A stretch of DNA of 64,000 nucleotides from Oligella sp050920755. GTDB lineage: Bacteria; Pseudomonadota; Gammaproteobacteria; Burkholderiales; Burkholderiaceae_B. The notes beneath the pieces are model-generated. The model saw nothing but the letters and a program-made list of their open reading frames with translations, made no database searches and was not told the origin of the DNA. Each line of letters begins with the position of its first letter. The first letter of the stretch is position 1. Made by a program: the position numbers and the translations under genes. Location of the stretch: the NCBI RefSeq assembly GCF_050920755.1, contig NZ_CP158480.1:2232001-2296000 (forward strand), in the 5' to 3' direction. Below are positions 34,862 to 43,552 of this stretch, piece by piece.

Positions 34862-34942
34862 AATAAAAAACCGTGTCGTTTTGCCTTACTTCCATAAAGC
34901 CGAATCCCTCAAGATCCGGCTCCATTCACACAGGCAGTCAGA

Positions 34943-35728
34943 CTATTTTTTACGTTGATCCGGTCTTAAGAAGACCAAACTATCCTCGCTTGAGGAGGCT
35001 TTATCGTATTGATAACCCTCTAAATCAAACTGCTTTAAACCCTCGATATCATCAATGCCATTTTCAATAGCAAAGCGACACATTAAGCCACGCGCACGCT
35101 TGGCACTGAAGCTGATAATTTTATAGGTACCGTCACGCTCTTCGCGGAAAATGCACTGCACCACCGGGTACTTTAAGGCGTCTTTTTTAACCGCTTTAAA
35201 GTATTCCTCGGAAGCTAAATTAATCATCAGGGGATTTTTCTGCTCAGCCAGACGCTGATTCAGATATTCAGCAATTTGCGCATCCCAGAACTCATAGAGA
35301 TTCTTAGCTCGCTCTGTGACTAAGCGTGTCCCCATTTCCAAACGATAGGGGCGCATCAAATCCAAAGGTCTTAATACCCCGTACAAACCGCTTAGAATCA
35401 CCACATGATCATTGGCCCACGCTAATTGCGCTTTACTCAATGTCGGTGCCTCTAAACCCTCATACACATCGCCATTAAAGGCCAATATCGCTTGGCGCGA
35501 ATTCGACTGATCAAAGCTCGGCTCCCACGCTTGATAACGCTCGACATTTAAGGCGGCGAGACTATCACTTAACTTCATCAAATCGGCAATATCCTGCTCC
35601 GATTTGTCTTTTAAGACCTTAATTAACTCTGTCGCCTGCTCAACAAAAAGCGGTTGCTCAAACGGATAATCCTGCGCCAACGGACTGTCATAATCCAGTT
35701 TTTTTGCCGGTGAAAGTAAAAATAACAT
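34943..35728 (-). CDS. yaaA: peroxide stress protein YaaA (DUF328)
   Basis: YaaA limits iron-dependent damage under peroxide stress and binds DNA in E. coli. The 261 residues start MLFLLSPAKKLDY, the family hallmark, and contain LSGLYGVLRPLDLMRPYRLEMG and the KRARGLMCRFAI block. The start is 15 bases after the serS stop, so it probably shares that transcript. Confidence 0.94.
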   Translation of the reverse strand: MLFLLSPAKKLDYDSPLAQDYPFEQPLFVEQATELIKVLKDKSEQDIADLMKLSDSLAALNVERYQAWEPSFDQSNSRQAILAFNGDVYEGLEAPTLSKAQLAWANDHVVILSGLYGVLRPLDLMRPYRLEMGTRLVTERAKNLYEFWDAQIAEYLNQRLAEQKNPLMINLASEEYFKAVKKDALKYPVVQCIFREERDGTYKIISFSAKRARGLMCRFAIENGIDDIEGLKQFDLEGYQYDKASSSEDSLVFLRPDQRKK

Positions 35729-35743
35729 TGATTTAATCCCTCT

Positions 35744-37090
35744 TTAAGCTTGCGGCGTTAACACCTCAAGACCACCCATATAAGGCTTTAAAACCTCCGG
35801 CACAATAATGCTGCCGTCAGCTTGTTGGTAATTCTCCATCACTGCCACTAAAGCACGCCCCACGGCGACACCGGAGCCGTTTAACGTATGAACGAATTCA
35901 TTTTTACCCTGACTCACACGATAGCGGGCATTCATACGACGCGCTTGAAAGGCCTCGGTATTAGAGCATGAAGAAATCTCGCGCCAAGTGTTTTGTGACG
36001 GCACCCAAACCTCAATATCATACGTTTTGGTCGCACCGAAACCCATATCACCGGTACAAAGTGTAATTACGCGATACGGTAGTTGAAGTAACTGCAATAC
36101 CTCCTCGGCATCTGAAGTCATCGCTTCTAAGGCCTCATACGAAGTATCCGGATGAACGATTTGCACCATCTCCACCTTATCGAATTGGTGCTGACGAATC
36201 ATACCGCGCACATCCCGTCCGCCACTACCCGCTTCGGAACGGAAACAAGGACTGTGTGCAGTCAGCTTAAGCGGTAAATCCGCCGCATCGAGAATCTCAT
36301 CACGAGCGATATTGGTAAGGCTAATCTCAGACGTTGAAATTAAATACAACTCCTCCTTGGCCTTGGTGCCGTTCTCAGACGCTTCCTCATCACCGCCTTT
36401 GGTGACCCAGAACATATCCTCTTTAAACTTAGGCAGTTGCCCGGTACCGTACAAAGACGCACTATTTACAATATAAGGGGTATAGCACTCCGTATAGCCG
36501 TGCTTGGAGGTATGTAAATCCAGCATAAACTGCGCTAAGGCTCGATGCAAGCGAGCAACACCGCCCTTCATAAAGGTAAAACGTGCGCCGCTAATCTTGG
36601 CCGCCATTTCAAAATCCAAACCGAGTTTTTTTCCTAAATCAACGTGATCGGCCACATCAAAAGCCAAAGCCTCAGGAAAAACACTCGCATCGACATAGTC
36701 CTGCCCCGGAATCCAACGACGCACCTCGACATTATCCCCCTCATCGGCACCGACCGGCACTGACTCATGCGGTAAATTCGGCGTAGACATCAAGATCGCA
36801 TTGAGCTCCTCACGCAAAGCGGACAACTCCTCTTCCATCGCTTTAAGCTGCGCCGGAATGGCTTTAGACTCAGCCATCAACTCATCCGCATCCAGACCTT
36901 GGGACTTCAACTTGCCAATCTCCTTGGCAAGTGCATTGCGACTGGCCTGCAACGTTTCTGTCTGAACCTGTAAGTCCTTGCGGCGCGCCTCTAATTCATT
37001 AAAACGAGCGACGTTAAACTCAACGCCTCTACGCGCTAAAGCGCCAACCACACCATCTAAGTCTTTGCGTAATAATCCGAGATCGAGCAT
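35744..37090 (-). CDS. serS: seryl-tRNA synthetase
   Basis: SerRS charges tRNA-Ser. The 448 residues have an N-terminal antiparallel coiled-coil arm (about 25-105, Leu/Glu/Lys rich). The class II catalytic core includes motif 2 CFRSEAGSGGRDVRGMIRQHQFDKVE and motif 3 NGSGVAVGRALVAVMENYQ. The GTGQLPKFKEDMFW segment is also typical. A long upstream spacer (37091-37303) is shared with the divergent cytochrome gene. Confidence 0.98.
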   Translation of the reverse strand: MLDLGLLRKDLDGVVGALARRGVEFNVARFNELEARRKDLQVQTETLQASRNALAKEIGKLKSQGLDADELMAESKAIPAQLKAMEEELSALREELNAILMSTPNLPHESVPVGADEGDNVEVRRWIPGQDYVDASVFPEALAFDVADHVDLGKKLGLDFEMAAKISGARFTFMKGGVARLHRALAQFMLDLHTSKHGYTECYTPYIVNSASLYGTGQLPKFKEDMFWVTKGGDEEASENGTKAKEELYLISTSEISLTNIARDEILDAADLPLKLTAHSPCFRSEAGSGGRDVRGMIRQHQFDKVEMVQIVHPDTSYEALEAMTSDAEEVLQLLQLPYRVITLCTGDMGFGATKTYDIEVWVPSQNTWREISSCSNTEAFQARRMNARYRVSQGKNEFVHTLNGSGVAVGRALVAVMENYQQADGSIIVPEVLKPYMGGLEVLTPQA

Positions 37091-37303
37091 TTAATTTCTA
37101 TCCAAATAAATGATTTTTAACAGTTCTTGCTTAGTTGCCTGATAGATCCTAAGTTATCCCATAAGTATAACAAGCCGAGGCCGACTTATTCATACTTAGG
37201 TCGCTATTCGTCAGCGATTGCAAGAAAAATGTCTTTTTAATCCCTTATAATGGAATGGTTGCTTACTCAGCAATTATTGTAATTACAAAAAAGGTTATTA
37301 ATT

Positions 37304-37984
37304 ATGCTTACACCCAGCGTAACAGAGGTACGACGCGTACGTATTTGGGACTTGCCCTTGCGATTATTTCACTGGTCTTTAGTTGCCTGTGTGATCGGTG
37401 CCTTTATCACCGTCAAAACCGGCAATATGGAATGGCATATGCGTCTCGGTCTGTGGACACTCTGTCTGATTATTTTCCGTATTATCTGGGGCTTCAGCGG
37501 CACATACTATGCGCGCTTTACCCAGTTTATCAAGGGGCCGGGAGCGATTATCGATTACTTAAAAGGCAGTAAAAAGAGCTTCGGTCATAATCCGCTCGGT
37601 GCCTTATCGGTGCTGGCTCTGTTGGGCTTATTCGGGCTACAGGTGGTGAGTGGTTTATTTACCGGTGACGGCTATTTATACCAAGGCCCTTTATATAGTA
37701 TCGGTCGCAGTGTCAGAGACACCATGGGATCGATTCACCACGCCACAGAGCCGTTAATGATTTTATTAGTCGTTCTGCATGTGGCTGCCGTGTTATTTTA
37801 TAAGTTTGTCAAAAAAGACGATCTCATCACGCCGATGATTACCGGTAAAGCCAAGCTTAGCAATGATGTACCTACCGCTGCCGTGCAGGTTGAGCAAAGT
37901 ATCGGTATGTGGATTCGCTTTATGATCAGCTTTGGCATTGCCGTACTAATCACCTACTATATTTCTAAAGGCTTATCCTTTTAG
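37304..37984 (+). CDS. cytochrome b561-like membrane protein
   Basis: The 226-residue protein has the fold of the prokaryotic cytochrome b561/Ni,Fe-hydrogenase b subunit family. It starts VRIWDLPLRLFHWSLVACVIGAF, with WHMRLGLWTLCLIIFRIIWGF and HHATEPLMILLVVLHVAAVLFY supplying heme-ligand histidines. An extra C-terminal hydrophobic segment (about 203-222) follows a short soluble part. It should pass electrons between quinones and a c-type cytochrome or other carrier, but no partner is adjacent. A TATAAT at 37246-37251 may belong to its promoter. Confidence 0.88.
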   Translation: MLTPSVTEVRRVRIWDLPLRLFHWSLVACVIGAFITVKTGNMEWHMRLGLWTLCLIIFRIIWGFSGTYYARFTQFIKGPGAIIDYLKGSKKSFGHNPLGALSVLALLGLFGLQVVSGLFTGDGYLYQGPLYSIGRSVRDTMGSIHHATEPLMILLVVLHVAAVLFYKFVKKDDLITPMITGKAKLSNDVPTAAVQVEQSIGMWIRFMISFGIAVLITYYISKGLSF

Positions 37985-38026
37985 GTTTTTAGCGGCAACC
38001 GGGCAGCCATGATGCGCCCTAAAGTC

Positions 38027-38066
38027 AAAGGCGACTCAACCATCATTGGTGAGTCGCCTTTTTAAT
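38027..38066. terminator. bidirectional terminator between the cytochrome gene and fba
   Basis: AAAGGCGACTCA (38027-38038) pairs perfectly with TGAGTCGCCTTT (38050-38061), followed by more T on the plus strand. The A run on the left gives a shorter T tract on the minus strand, where fba ends at 38090. Confidence 0.85.
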
Positions 38067-38089
38067 TTTTATTTAGCTAGCCGTGATGA

Positions 38090-39154
38090 TTAAACCGTTT
38101 TTTGATATAAATCACCGGAAGCATAAAGTGCTGCCATCTCTTTTAAAGACACGGGTTTGATTTTTGAAGCATTACCCGCTGTACCAAAGGCCTCATAGCG
38201 TGCAATACATACCTGCTTAGCGGCTTCACGGGCCGGTTTATTAAACTCGCGCGGATCGAATTTAGAGGGATTTTCAAACAAGAAACGACGTATCGCAGCG
38301 GTCATCGCCAAGCGAATATCGGTATCAATATTGACCTTACGCACACCGTGCTTAATCGCTTCCTGAATCTCCTCAACCGGCACACCGTAAGTCTCTTTCA
38401 TATCACCGCCGAACTCACGAATCTCAGCCAACAGCTCCTGTGGCACGCTGGAACTACCATGCATCACAAGGTGCGTATTAGGCAGGCGCGCGTGAATTTC
38501 CTTAATGCGTTGAATCGATAGAATATCGCCGGTCGGCTTACGCGTAAACTTATATGCACCGTGACTGGTACCGATCGCAATGGCTAAGGCATCCACCTGA
38601 GTGCGCTTCACAAAATCAGCGGCCTGATCGGGGTCGGTTAATAACTGATCAAGTGTTAAAGTACCCTCGGCACCGTGACCGTCTTCCTTGTCACCTTGCA
38701 TGGTTTCAAGTGAACCTAAAACACCTAACTCACCCTCTACGCTGACACCGATTTTATGTGCCATTTCAACGACCTGACGCGTCACCTCAACGTTATACTC
38801 GTAGTCGGCGACTGTCTTACCGTCAGCCTGTAGCGAACCGTCCATCATCACACTACTGAAACCTAAATCAATGGCACCACGGCAGACATCCGGTGATTGA
38901 CCATGATCTTGGTGCATCACGATAGGAATATCAGGATAAGCCTCAACCGCGGCCTCGATTAAATGCTTTAAAAAAGGCTCTCCGGCGTACTTACGGGCAC
39001 CGGCAGAAGCCTGCATAATCACCGGACTGTCGGTTTCCTTAGCTGCTTCCATAATGGCTTGAACCTGCTCTAAGTTATTAACATTAAATGCAGGGATACC
39101 ATAGCCATGCTCAGCAGCGTGATCCAATAATTGGCGCATTGAGACTAAAGCCAT
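38090..39154 (-). CDS. fba: fructose-bisphosphate aldolase, class II
   Basis: The zinc-dependent aldolase splits fructose 1,6-bisphosphate in glycolysis and works in reverse in gluconeogenesis. The 354-residue product resembles the Calvin-cycle (CbbA-type) class II subgroup: ALVSMRQLLDHAAEHGYGIPAFNVNN at the start, VMHQDHGQSPD with zinc and catalytic residues, and GELGVLGSLE. Zinc and phosphate sites GTSHGAYKF, LVMHGSSSVP and KVNIDTDIRLA follow. ATG 39154 follows AAGGAGAG; a TTG one codon earlier is unlikely. Confidence 0.96.
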   Translation of the reverse strand: MALVSMRQLLDHAAEHGYGIPAFNVNNLEQVQAIMEAAKETDSPVIMQASAGARKYAGEPFLKHLIEAAVEAYPDIPIVMHQDHGQSPDVCRGAIDLGFSSVMMDGSLQADGKTVADYEYNVEVTRQVVEMAHKIGVSVEGELGVLGSLETMQGDKEDGHGAEGTLTLDQLLTDPDQAADFVKRTQVDALAIAIGTSHGAYKFTRKPTGDILSIQRIKEIHARLPNTHLVMHGSSSVPQELLAEIREFGGDMKETYGVPVEEIQEAIKHGVRKVNIDTDIRLAMTAAIRRFLFENPSKFDPREFNKPAREAAKQVCIARYEAFGTAGNASKIKPVSLKEMAALYASGDLYQKTV

Positions 39155-39243
39155 CAAACTCTCCTTAAATAGATTTAAATAATAATGATTCTTAATAGGG
39201 CAATTTTAACACGATGCCGCTCCACACTCAGCTAAAGCGCGTA

Positions 39244-40062
39244 CTACACTTGATAACGACGATTCGCTAAGCAAGGCAGGGTTTGACGTACTGCGCTAAT
39301 ACGATCCCTCGTCAGCGTCTGTACAATCACGCCCGGTTCCTCTGCCGCTCCGGCCAAAATCGCTCCCATCGGATCGATAATCATGCTTTGACCGGTATTT
39401 TTAGGTGCGGTTTGACCGCAGGCCAAGACATAGCAGGTATTTTCAATGGCACGGGCGCGCGCTAAAGTTTCCCAATGCGTTTCTTTATACGGACCGGCCA
39501 ACCAAGCTGCACTGATGGAGAGTATATCCGCCCCGCCAATGGCCAGTTTTCTGGACAGTTCGGGAAAGCGCAAATCATAGCAATTCACTAAACCGATATT
39601 AAACCCCTTAAGATTAAATAAACTCAGTTCGCGCTGATCCTCATACAAACTGGCCGGCTGCACTTTATCCGACTCCTTAAAACTGAAGGCATCGTATAAA
39701 TGAATTTTGGTATAGCGCGTAATCACCTCACCATCGGCGCCAATGGCAATCAACTGATTCACCACACGCTCATCATCTTCGCGATCGGATGGACTTAAAA
39801 CACCGACGATAATTGCAAAACCATGCGCCTTAGCCAGTTCCTGCATAAACGTAATAAAGGCAGCAGAATGCTCACCGGCAACCGCCTGCAGCGTTGCCAA
39901 ATCTGAACTGAATGCGCACATCGCCGCTTCGGGAAAAACCACTAACTCAGCCTTTGCCTCTGCCGCTTGACGACTTAAGTCCGAAATGTACTTTTTATTT
40001 TGAGCAATATCATTGCTCCCGGGGAATTGCGCCACTGCGACGCGTAACTGCTGTTGATTCAA
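39244..40062 (-). CDS. carbon-nitrogen hydrolase (nitrilase superfamily)
   Basis: The 272-residue enzyme has the Glu-Lys-Cys triad: E45 in VVFPEAAMC, K119 in RYTKIHLYD and C161 in LVNCYDLRFPE. These features fit the Nit1/YbeM-like group that removes amide from deaminated glutathione or omega-amides. The exact substrate is not certain. Start TTG 40062 is supported by AAGGAG seven or more bases upstream. It stands alone between fba and a YiiX-like gene. Confidence 0.88.
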   Translation of the reverse strand: MNQQQLRVAVAQFPGSNDIAQNKKYISDLSRQAAEAKAELVVFPEAAMCAFSSDLATLQAVAGEHSAAFITFMQELAKAHGFAIIVGVLSPSDREDDERVVNQLIAIGADGEVITRYTKIHLYDAFSFKESDKVQPASLYEDQRELSLFNLKGFNIGLVNCYDLRFPELSRKLAIGGADILSISAAWLAGPYKETHWETLARARAIENTCYVLACGQTAPKNTGQSMIIDPMGAILAGAAEEPGVIVQTLTRDRISAVRQTLPCLANRRYQV

Positions 40063-40118
40063 AAGTCCGTCTCCTTTTAACTAATGGTCAGGATAATTTA
40101 TTATAGACCTACGCCCCT

Positions 40119-40760
40119 TTAATCACTAGTGTAGATGAGTTCCAATGGTTGCAAGGCTAAAAAAGCCTCAGGAAACAGTAACTCCCCCTTAAAGCCGGGA
40201 TAGGAGGTCGGGCGTGCCTGCAACTGCTGTTGCAAAGCCGGTGGTAATCCGTCTCTGATAATGGTTGTACAATAGCGCTCCGAGTCGGTCTCACTCGCCC
40301 GAAGTCTAAAGGGCAACCCGAGATTACTTTCCAACACTTGCAGTAAATGGGCACGGCTATGACTATCTAAGCCGGGCAAGCGATAAACCGCCCAATGGGC
40401 AGCCAATTCAGGACTTACAAACTCTGCCAAGGATGAGCGTATCACTTGATTCATGCGTGCCGGATCGTCATCGGTAGTGGCATGAATAATCGCTACTGCC
40501 GGCGCCCCTTGCACCACGACCCCGATGTGAGAAAAAGCGCTACCGCTCAGCTGCTTAATCAAATAGCTTTCATAAGCCGTACCGCTACGAAAAATCAAAT
40601 CCCCCGGCGCCAGCTTCTCGGCAATATGCGGAGCTACCGGCGGCTTGGATAAATGCGCTGCCGGAGGGCGTGATGACTGCAAAAACAGCCACCCCGCCAT
40701 AACAACAAGGAGTCCCAAAATAACCGGGACTCCTCGACGTAACGGCTTGGTTAAGCGCAT
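40119..40760 (-). CDS. YiiX-like permuted NlpC/P60 (papain-like) amidase
   Basis: The 213-residue protein has an N-terminal membrane anchor (about 11-29) and a periplasmic domain. KLAPGDLIFRSG (about 50-61), AFSHIGVVVQG with the histidine, HATTDDD, and YCTTIIRDG with the presumed nucleophile cysteine fit the circularly permuted YiiX/YaeF group. In these, the catalytic Cys follows the His. Relatives act on lipid or peptide amide bonds. The target here is unknown. A possible co-transcribed neighbour is the DUF4878 lipoprotein gene upstream. Confidence 0.8.
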   Translation of the reverse strand: MRLTKPLRRGVPVILGLLVVMAGWLFLQSSRPPAAHLSKPPVAPHIAEKLAPGDLIFRSGTAYESYLIKQLSGSAFSHIGVVVQGAPAVAIIHATTDDDPARMNQVIRSSLAEFVSPELAAHWAVYRLPGLDSHSRAHLLQVLESNLGLPFRLRASETDSERYCTTIIRDGLPPALQQQLQARPTSYPGFKGELLFPEAFLALQPLELIYTSD

Positions 40761-40802
40761 GGCATTTGACGCACTAAATCGCTTGTTAAACTGCTTGTTA
40801 AA

Positions 40803-41219
40803 CTATTTAAGATCAACCTTCCAAGTAGAACCGTCTTTAATCAAATCAAGACGCTCCTCACGATCGCCCTCCGTACCCTTTTTAAACTCTAAACCTAAGC
40901 GCACGCTCGCACGCTTGCCACTATCATCGTGGGCAGATTCAAGTACCGTGACTTTTTTAAGACCGCCATACTCATCAGCCTTCATTTTAGCGTCATGGGC
41001 GGCTGCAACCATCTTACCGTTAATCATCTCCTCCACACCAGGCTCTTTCAACTCCTCTTTAGGGATATAAATCATTTTTTTCACTTTATCGCCTTTGCCG
41101 TTATACATGGCTTCGATAAACTCGATAGCGGTTTTTTCATAAGGTTTAGTCGAGCCGCTACAAGCAGTCATGAAAAAACCTAAGAACAAAGCAAATAGCA
41201 AGGTTAAAAACTTTTTCAT
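40803..41219 (-). CDS. DUF4878 family lipoprotein
   Basis: The 138-residue protein has a lipoprotein signal with lipobox MTAC (C20). The small mature domain includes YEKTAIEFIEAMYNGKGDKVKKM near the start and DGSTWKVDL at the end, typical of the DUF4878 (NTF2-like) fold. Function is unknown. It ends 42 bases before the YiiX-like gene. Confidence 0.82.
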   Translation of the reverse strand: MKKFLTLLFALFLGFFMTACSGSTKPYEKTAIEFIEAMYNGKGDKVKKMIYIPKEELKEPGVEEMINGKMVAAAHDAKMKADEYGGLKKVTVLESAHDDSGKRASVRLGLEFKKGTEGDREERLDLIKDGSTWKVDLK

Positions 41220-41307
41220 CGCACCCTTCTCCTTAAAATATGTGCATCAAAAAACTCATATCAAACCAAACAACGTATCTAAGCTGTCAATGCAGCCTCT
41301 CAACTAT

Positions 41308-43551
41308 CTATCTTACTGTAATACTCACCCGATCTAAGACATTACCCTCATCATCTTTTAAAACAATGGCATAGCGACCACGATTCGGCGCCCAGAAGTA
41401 CTCATTCCCCTGCCCCACCGTTTGCCCGGCAATTTCCCATTGTAAGCCTTCAGCCCTTGGGTCATTATCAGGGATAGAAGCCCTAAGAAAAAGCTTTTGA
41501 GCGCGCGCCGGAATATCCGGATCAATGGCCAAAACACTGCCATTAATCGGCCTTTGAATTTTAATCGGGGCAAGCCCATCCGGCACTAAACTGCTGAGCG
41601 CGACAATTTCCTGCATTGCCGTACCCGCCATAAAAAACTCCTCGCGGTCGGCCTCGTCCACACCGACAAAATGCACCCTCTCAGATACGACGGCAGTTGG
41701 CTTGGGCGGCGCTTGAGAACCTTTATTTTGATGCAAATAACGCATCACATCATACCAAATCGGTCCGGCCCCACTCACCCCATAGACATTTTGCATACTG
41801 CGACCGTCACTGTTGCCGACCCAAACGCCCACGGTATAGTCTGAGGACCAACCAATGGTCCAGTTATCACGCATATCCTTACTGGTACCGGTTTTTACCG
41901 CCGTCCAAAACGGCGTCGTCAACACACTATCCAATCCGAACGTATAGGCACGCGCCTGACGGTCAGAAAGAATATCAGCGATAATCCATGTCGCTTCCGG
42001 TGAAAAAACCTGCGCCCGCTCCCCTTGATGCACCGGTTCCGCCCGGTTCCACCATACCGGACTATACGCCCCCTGATTAGCTAAGGCTCGATACGCATTA
42101 CTTAAGCTGAGTAAGTCCATATCCGCACCACCTAAAGCCAAGCTGTAGCCATAATACTCACTCACCTGATGCAAGGGCAAATGCAAGGCTTTAAGTGTTT
42201 TATAAAATGACTCCACGCCTAATGACACAATGGTTCTAACCGCGGGAATATTTAAAGATGAAGCCAAAGCCACGCGTAGGCTTACCCAACCGGCATAGTT
42301 GCGGTCATGGTTTTGGGGAATATAAAGCCCCTCACCCGCCAATAAATTAAGCGGCGAATCATTCAACAATCCGGCCGCCGTTAAGCGCTTTTCATCAATC
42401 ATTTGCGCATATAAAAAGGGCTTCAGCGTGGATGCCGCCTGTCGCGGCGCTCGCACATGGTCAACCTCCGTTGCGGCACTTAATTGAGCAGACGATCCTA
42501 CATAAGCAAGTATCGCACCGCTTGCATTATCCAGCACAATGACCGCCGCATCCCGTACCGCGGCATCACGTATTTCCATTAAATGCTGCTGCACTAATTC
42601 ATTGACCCGGATTTGTAATTCCGTGTCCAGACTCGTTGGTACGCTTTTTTGCCGGTGCAGAAGTGCCCATTGGCGTGCGTAGCGCGCCAGATGGAAGGCA
42701 TGATGCTGACTATCCAAACGTTGTGGATGCGGTAAGCTCAAATAGTAATTAACAAAATGCGCCAAGCCCTGACACGCTTTAGCGTCATCCATTTTCTGCA
42801 GCAAATCACAGCTGCGTTCAGTCAAGCGCTCGACAGAGGCATTAGGCGCACGGGCCATCGCCGCTAAAAGCGCCGCCTCCCGCGGATTAAGTCCAAAGGC
42901 ATATTTACCGAAAAAGGTTTCCGCCGCTGCAGTCACCCCGATAATCTCTCCTCTAAAGGGTAAAAGATTCACATAGGCCTCAAGAATTTCCTGCTTCGTC
43001 CACTGACGCTCTAAAGCGAGCGCCGCGGCTAATTGATTCCATTTTTGTCGATAGGAACGAAACTTAGTTGCTTGCAAGTCCGGTATTAAGAGCGCCGCCA
43101 ATTGCATGGAAATACCGGAGGCACCGCCACGCCCGACTTCGGCAGCCGTATTAAAACCTAAGCTTTTTTTAATTATCAAACGCTGATGCGCTTGCGCGGC
43201 ATTTATTAAAGCGAGCCAATCCACGCCCTTATGCCGATAAAAACGCTTATCCTCAGACTGTAAAATGGCTTTGATAAAAGCCGGAGACACTTCATTTAAA
43301 GACAGCCATTCACCCTGCCGCTTATTGAAATCCAGACGGATACGATCTAAGACCAGCCCGTGCCGATCCAAGATCGCCACATAGGAAGATTGTGATGCCG
43401 CTTTAGCTTCAGCAAAGCTGCTAATCACCGGCGGTGCGGAATAATGCAAAGCTAAGCGCAGCGCTAACAGGGCTGAGCCGATTAATAGACTCAAGCCCAC
43501 TAACAGATAAAGCAGTCTGCGCCGCCAACGCTTCGCACCTCTCGGCTTCAT
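41308..43551 (-). CDS. pbpC: penicillin-binding protein 1C
   Basis: PbpC polymerises glycan strands. The 747 residues have a cytoplasmic basic start (MKPRGAKRWRRR), one membrane segment (about 14-34), a GT51 transglycosylase domain with ILQSEDKRFYRHKGVDW and GRGGASGISMQLA, and a transpeptidase domain with STLKPF (SxxK), SLSNAY (SxN) and KTGTS. A C-terminal BiPBP_C beta domain covers the last ~90 residues. ATG 43551 begins one base after the stop of the alpha-2-macroglobulin gene. The yfhM-pbpC pair is widely conserved. Confidence 0.95.
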   Translation of the reverse strand: MKPRGAKRWRRRLLYLLVGLSLLIGSALLALRLALHYSAPPVISSFAEAKAASQSSYVAILDRHGLVLDRIRLDFNKRQGEWLSLNEVSPAFIKAILQSEDKRFYRHKGVDWLALINAAQAHQRLIIKKSLGFNTAAEVGRGGASGISMQLAALLIPDLQATKFRSYRQKWNQLAAALALERQWTKQEILEAYVNLLPFRGEIIGVTAAAETFFGKYAFGLNPREAALLAAMARAPNASVERLTERSCDLLQKMDDAKACQGLAHFVNYYLSLPHPQRLDSQHHAFHLARYARQWALLHRQKSVPTSLDTELQIRVNELVQQHLMEIRDAAVRDAAVIVLDNASGAILAYVGSSAQLSAATEVDHVRAPRQAASTLKPFLYAQMIDEKRLTAAGLLNDSPLNLLAGEGLYIPQNHDRNYAGWVSLRVALASSLNIPAVRTIVSLGVESFYKTLKALHLPLHQVSEYYGYSLALGGADMDLLSLSNAYRALANQGAYSPVWWNRAEPVHQGERAQVFSPEATWIIADILSDRQARAYTFGLDSVLTTPFWTAVKTGTSKDMRDNWTIGWSSDYTVGVWVGNSDGRSMQNVYGVSGAGPIWYDVMRYLHQNKGSQAPPKPTAVVSERVHFVGVDEADREEFFMAGTAMQEIVALSSLVPDGLAPIKIQRPINGSVLAIDPDIPARAQKLFLRASIPDNDPRAEGLQWEIAGQTVGQGNEYFWAPNRGRYAIVLKDDEGNVLDRVSITVR

Positions 43552-43552
43552 G

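Noticed and set aside
34873..35070. Plus-strand open frame of 65 codons overlapping yaaA
   Set aside because: It runs opposite the end of yaaA, has no ribosome site and no similarity to known proteins.
37246..37251. TATAAT upstream of the cytochrome gene as a full promoter
   Set aside because: No -35 box lies at proper spacing (TTGCAA is 22 bases away), so only the hexamer is mentioned.
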